Assembly: GCA_001632425.1 (NCBI GenBank)
Contig: KV425561.1
Coordinates: 534,436-598,435 of the forward strand
Source of the DNA: Neolentinus lepideus HHB14362 ss-1
Lineage: Eukaryota; Basidiomycota; Agaricomycetes; Gloeophyllales; Gloeophyllaceae
Direction of reading: 5' to 3'
DNA: 64,000 nt
Every line of letters starts with the position of its first letter. Within the stretch, counting starts at the first letter, position 1. This document shows, one piece after another, positions 59,736-64,000 of this stretch. The position numbers and the translations under genes are program-made. The notes beneath the pieces are model-generated. The model did no database searches and had not been told where the DNA came from. It saw only the letters and a program-made list of their open reading frames with translations.

Positions 59736-60476
59736 GGAAGGCAGGTTAATTATAATAGATTCTGGTATGCTTGATCGCCTTTTACTTCACTTCCATTTTT
59801 CTTGTACTGCGCATCCTCAAGTATTTGTTTGCTCAGGGAGAAATCGCTTGTACATTTCGCTGACGGTCCCATTAGTATGTATGAAATCTACCTGTTGTAC
59901 ATAAGAAAATGCATATACGTGCCGATATTCCAGATGAAGCTCAAGCACACTTACGGGCTTGTTTGATCTCTTGCATTAGGTCTCAGAATATTTGTTCACT
60001 CTCATCTCCGGGATCGTTCGGGGATATTTCAACGACGCGATCCTGTGCCTATATATGTCAAAGCCTTGGATGGACCCCACACTAGTACTGCCGCTTGGTC
60101 CCATAAAAGCGGGGCCTCGTACCCACAGCATGATGGAGAGTGAGCGAGGGACATGATGCATTAATATTGCTCTAGAAAGAGATCGCGCCCTCAATATTCA
60201 ATACCGAAACATTGATTTCTACGAATAAGTCGCAGCGCGGAATCTGTCTACGACCGAGCTATACACGGCCGGCATGGATCTCAGCAACCAGAAATAACAT
60301 TACTTCCGTCGTTCTTTTGTCATAATGCGACGAATCGTCGATGCTCACTCAGCCTTACCTCGACACAGTCAGCTTCATCCCGACACAGTCAGCCTCATCC
60401 CGACACAGTCAGCCTCATTCCGACACAGTATATGAGGACGCGCAAATTACCAGTCGCATCCACCATAGCAGCATAA
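59736..60476. other. Intergenic
   Basis: 741 bp between tandem genes; contains the 20-bp tandem repeat at 60361-60429. No coding frame with motifs. Confidence 0.5.
60361..60429 (+). repeat. Tandem 20-bp repeat, about 3.5 copies
   Basis: Units of CGACACAGTCAGCCTCATCC with single substitutions in copies 1 and 3, the last copy truncated. It ends about 50 bp before the start codon of the first oxidoreductase gene, so it lies in its promoter or 5' leader. Confidence 0.9.
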
Positions 60477-61608
60477 ATGCGAGCAATCATCTCCTCAAAG
60501 CCCGGACCAGCGTCCGAAGTCCTTTCGCTCGCCACAATCCCCACCCCGGCGCTCGCCAGCCCCTACGACATCCTTGTCAAAATCAAAGGCATCGCGCTCA
60601 ACCCCGTCGACACCAAGGTACGCCAGACCAACGACCGCTCAGACCGCATCCTCGGGTACGATGGTGCAGGGATCGTCGAGCAAGCAGGAGAAACAGCGTT
60701 ATTCAAGAAGGGCGATGAGGTGATGTACGCCGGAGCGGTTGCGCGCCAAGGCACAAACGCGCAGTATAGTGTTGTTGATTCGAGAATCGTTGGAAGGAAG
60801 CCAAGGGGGTGGGGATGGGCGGATGCGGCCGGATTGCCACTGGTGGGATTGACGGCTTGGGAGATGCTGGAGGAGCATTTCGGGCTGAGACCGTTTGAGA
60901 AGCAGAAGAAGGAACATACATTGTTAATTGTGAATGGAGCGGGTGGGGTGGGGTCGATGGCTACGCAGCTTGCTGCTCGAGTGAGTAGATTCACTTACCA
61001 AGCGAATAAATACATATAACTGATTGCTTCGTGAAGGTGTTCGACATCAAGAATGTTGTGGTTACGGCATCTCGCCAAGAGACGATCGACTGGGCAAAGA
61101 GGAACGGCGCTACTCACATTATCAACCATAGGGAGGACTTGGGTACGAGGCATGCATTTTTTCTGAAGACGGTACGGCTGACGTTGCACTAGCTTCACAG
61201 CTCGAGAAGCTATCACTCAAGCCGACGCTCGCGTTCATCTGTTACGAACCATCCCAATACCTGCCCCTTATAGTCCCGGTTATGCGAGCATGGGGACGCA
61301 TCGGAGCCATTGTGGGCGCTACGGAACCCCTCCAATTCAATTCGCGCGTTGCATTCACCAAAGCGCTATCCTTCCATTGGGAGTACATGTTCGCAAAGTC
61401 GGCTGAGGAGGATTGCGACCTGGACACACAGGGAATAATACTAAACCATCTCGCCGCCGCTGCCGAGAAGGGCACAGTGACGAGTTTGACGACTGTCAAA
61501 GAGGTGCTGAGTCTCCAGAGTCTCAAGAAAGGACACGAGAACCTTGAGAGCGGCAAGGCCATCGGGAAAGTCGTGTTTGAGGTTGGAGAGACCATTGAGG
61601 AGAACTGA
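60477..61608 (+). CDS. Zinc-less MDR oxidoreductase (quinone oxidoreductase/ZADH-like), copy 1
   Basis: NADPH-dependent medium-chain dehydrogenase/reductase; substrate unknown. 341 aa; exons 60477-60980, 61037-61142, 61193-61608. Seen: GroES-like N-terminal half ([32 protein letters not shown]), then [15 protein letters not shown] and the Rossmann loop [36 protein letters not shown]. The zinc-binding Cys/His set of true alcohol dehydrogenases is absent. The C-terminal NFHWEYMF-like segment ([11 protein letters not shown]) and [20 protein letters not shown] match fungal members. It forms a tandem pair with the next gene, with introns at identical places. Confidence 0.9.
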
Positions 61609-61880
61609 TCATGCGTACTAGTCGGCGTAATTCTTCACATGTACAGAGCACTGCTACGAACGTGACGTGACCACACGCGTCAGTCACAGCATTGTGATAA
61701 TGCCCGATATTACCGCAATAATGTCGGTTACTCATCAATCCGATGCCTCCACCTATTGCCTCCCCAGCGCAGCGCTCGTGGCATACTTGTGATGGTAATG
61801 CAAGAACTACCGATATGAACGGCGATATCAGATTCCCTATTCTTAGCGCATAGTTCGAGAACCTACGGACTTGTGCTCAG
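61609..61880. promoter_or_regulatory. Spacer between the tandem oxidoreductase genes
   Basis: 272 bp from the stop of copy 1 to the upstream ATG of copy 2. Nothing beyond presumed promoter and 3' UTR. Confidence 0.4.
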
Positions 61881-62030
61881 ATGCTCGGACATGCTCTCGG
61901 GCTCTTACCAAGACGAACCTCTAGTTGCATAAAAGTCGGCATACCTCTAAGATGTATTGGCATAGTAAGGCGTCGAGCTTCAGTCAACATTCGCTTCTTC
62001 AGTGTCTTCTCCAAAATCTTCACTGCGACA

Positions 62031-63171
62031 ATGGCTACGCAGATGAAAGCGATCGTCCCCACTGGCCCTGGTGCTGCCTCCGTCCTCTCCCTCATCGACC
62101 TTCCCATCCCCGCTCTTGAGAGCCCGTATGAGATCCTCGTTAAGATCCATGGTGTCTCTCTCAACCCCGCCGACACGAAAGTGCGCCAGTCAAACACCCG
62201 CCCGAACCGCATCCTCGGGTGGGACGCTGCTGGGGTGGTAGAGGCTGCCGGAGAGCAAGCGCTCTTCAAGAAGGGCGATGAGGTGATATACGCCGGCGCC
62301 ATCGGGCGCGCGGGGTCTAACGCGCAGTACGGTCTCGTGGACTCCAGGATTGTGGGGAGGAAGCCGAAGGGGTGGAGCTGGGCGGACGCCGCTGGGCTGC
62401 CCCTTGTCATGTTGACGGCTTGGGAGATGTTGGAAGACCAGTTCCATTTGAAACCGTACGCGGTGCCTGAGAAGGAGGAGACGCTGTTGGTTATCAACGG
62501 TGCTGGAGGTGTTGGCACGGCGGCGATCCAGCTGGCGTCGAAGGTGGGAGTTACCTCTTGCGGTCCTATTAGGTGATCTTGAGGCTAGCGTTTTATCCAG
62601 GTATTCAATGTCAAAAACATCGTCGCCACTGCGTCACGTTCAGAGACTATCGACTGGGTGAAGAAGAATGGTGCCACTCACGTCATCAACCATCGCGAGG
62701 ATCTAGGTATGCGGGTTATCCATCATCAGATATAAACCCCGGCTGACTATCAGTTCAGGTGCCCAGCTGAAGGTTCTGAACCTCACGCCATCGCTGGCAT
62801 TCATCTGTTACGATACTATGACATATCTGTCTCAGCTCGCGCCCGTGATGCGTCCCTTCGGTCACGTCGGCGCCATCGTCGAAGCCGACGACCCTTTGCC
62901 TTTCCACAACAACGGTGCCATGAGCAAATCACTCTCCTTCCACTGGGAATTCATGTTCGCTAGGCCCATGCACGGGTATGACCTAGAGACCCAAGGACGC
63001 ATCTTGAACGAGGTCGCGAAGCTCGCCGAGGAGGGTAAGCTGACGAGCTTCACGACGGTGAAAGAAGTGCTGAGCGTGCAGAGCTTGAGGAAGGCACATG
63101 AGACGGTGGAGAGTGGGAAGGCGATTGGGAAGATTGTGTTTGATGTGAAAGACACTATCGGAGAGAACTAA
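62031..63171 (+). CDS. Zinc-less MDR oxidoreductase (quinone oxidoreductase/ZADH-like), copy 2
   Basis: Paralogue of the gene at 60477, same length and layout: 343 aa from this ATG; exons 62031-62543, 62601-62706, 62759-63171. The middle exon is 106 nt in both, and the introns are in phases 0 and 1 at the same residues. Seen: [80 protein letters not shown]. An in-frame ATG 150 bp upstream (61881) would add 50 residues with nine Arg/Lys and no Asp/Glu, resembling a mitochondrial presequence. The internal start at 62031 is the one aligned with copy 1. Confidence 0.9.
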
Positions 63172-64000
63172 AATGAGAAATGACTCTTGTACATTAGTGA
63201 TATCCTTCTCGCTCTTGCAATACCATGGTTCGCGATCTCGGCAATTTATGTTTATGTCTAAGTAAGGCTCGGGTGAATCCACGTGGCGGCGTTACCTTGC
63301 GACCAGCAAGGTATTCTCCCGCCCCCGGATATCGCGTGGGATTCCTGCCATTATTTGTATCTGTTTACTGTTTACACTTGTGCCAAGTTCAGTAGTCCTT
63401 TTCCGTGTCCGTATGACTCCGTATCAAGAGCAAAAATGTGGGTGCCGCTTTGTATATGTTATTGACAAAGCTTTGCCCTAAATTTCTCATGTGACATATG
63501 AACCTCATCTGATGCTCTCTTGCCCTAGGTGCCTCTGCATCTCTGTCCACTAAATCTTCATTTTCTGATCTAGTTCCTCCAATCTGTCATCTTCAGCTAA
63601 AAGAAATAGATCATGTCTCTGCTTGAAGATACTGTCTTTGAATTCTTCGAGCAATCAAATATGGTCCTGTCCATGACTATGAGCCAACAATACATATGAA
63701 TTGCACAAATTCAGCTTCCATGAATGTGGTTTGGCAATATTGGCAATGCTGTAAGGTATCATTTGACCCTGTGCTCGGTAGTCCGTGAAGGCATACACTG
63801 GTGTAATGCAAAACTGGCACCAATGAACTGTACACTTTACTGTTCTGCTGTCTGCACCACCAGCCATCAGCACACTGAATGTTTCTCACTTTGGCTCAAT
63901 AGGAATGTAATCCTGTAGGATCACAACACCACCGATGCTCCTTTTCTCCTTTTCCGGTAGCATCATTTCTATTCCTGTCCCTCTTCACACGCGCTTCTTT
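63172..64000. other. Intergenic to window end
   Basis: 829 bp. From about 63480 the sequence is AT-richer and differs in character from the genes. Short minus-strand frames look vaguely like degraded retroelement coding sequence but carry no motif I can name. Confidence 0.4.

Noticed and set aside
63480..64000. Possible retrotransposon fragment at the right edge
   Set aside because: AT-rich with broken minus-strand frames, but no reverse transcriptase, integrase or LTR motif could be recognised.

Overview
This is a nuclear genomic window from a filamentous basidiomycete, most likely an Agaricomycete. The reasons are the dense, short (about 45-65 bp) spliceosomal introns, the XlnR-type Zn2Cys6 regulator, the mix of fungal housekeeping genes on both strands, and the absence of operons. 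All assignments come from reading the sequence and translating it by eye; no database was searched. Exon chains were checked for reading-frame continuity at each junction.

Layout. 1-6 kb: 3' part of the splicing helicase Prp22, then a divergent pair made of the mRNA-export factor NXT1/p15 (-) and the sphingolipid phospholipase C Isc1 (+). 6-10.9 kb: a gene-poor island with a 756-bp decayed PIF/Harbinger-like DNA transposon that has terminal inverted repeats and a target-site duplication. 11-23.2 kb: an orphan Ser-rich protein with an RRM-like tail, an HSL-type alpha/beta hydrolase (-), methionine aminopeptidase 2 (-), Golgi SNARE Gos1 (+), a TatD-family hydrolase (-) and the tRNA m1G37 methyltransferase Trm5 (+). 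23.5-35.3 kb: the mitochondrial Ca2+-regulated aspartate/glutamate carrier, a secreted Thr-rich mucin-like repeat protein, a TXNDC17-like thioredoxin, an amidase and a GNAT acetyltransferase. 35.6-44 kb: a fused molybdenum-cofactor enzyme MOCS1A-MOCS1B (-), a Golgi glycosyltransferase-like protein, a class I methyltransferase and a mitochondrial NIPSNAP. 44.5-51.6 kb: a 23-exon Zn2Cys6 regulator, a forkhead/AT-hook protein and an aminodeoxychorismate-lyase-like PLP enzyme. 51.7-63.2 kb: U3 snoRNP protein Utp13 (-), divergent from an NBR1-like autophagy receptor (+), then a tandem pair of zinc-less MDR oxidoreductases.

The genes are mostly independent housekeeping functions: RNA processing (Prp22, NXT1, Utp13, Trm5), membrane traffic and autophagy (Gos1, NBR1-like), mitochondrial metabolism (AGC carrier, NIPSNAP, MOCS1) and regulation. 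No metabolite cluster or defence island is evident. The most notable signals are: a MOCS1 intron whose retention would end the MOCS1A half exactly at its double-glycine terminus; consecutive 5-nt microexons encoding the carrier signature; three GC-AG introns; a mucin-like gene grown by exon-unit duplication; predicted dual starts that add mitochondrial presequences; and the Harbinger relic.
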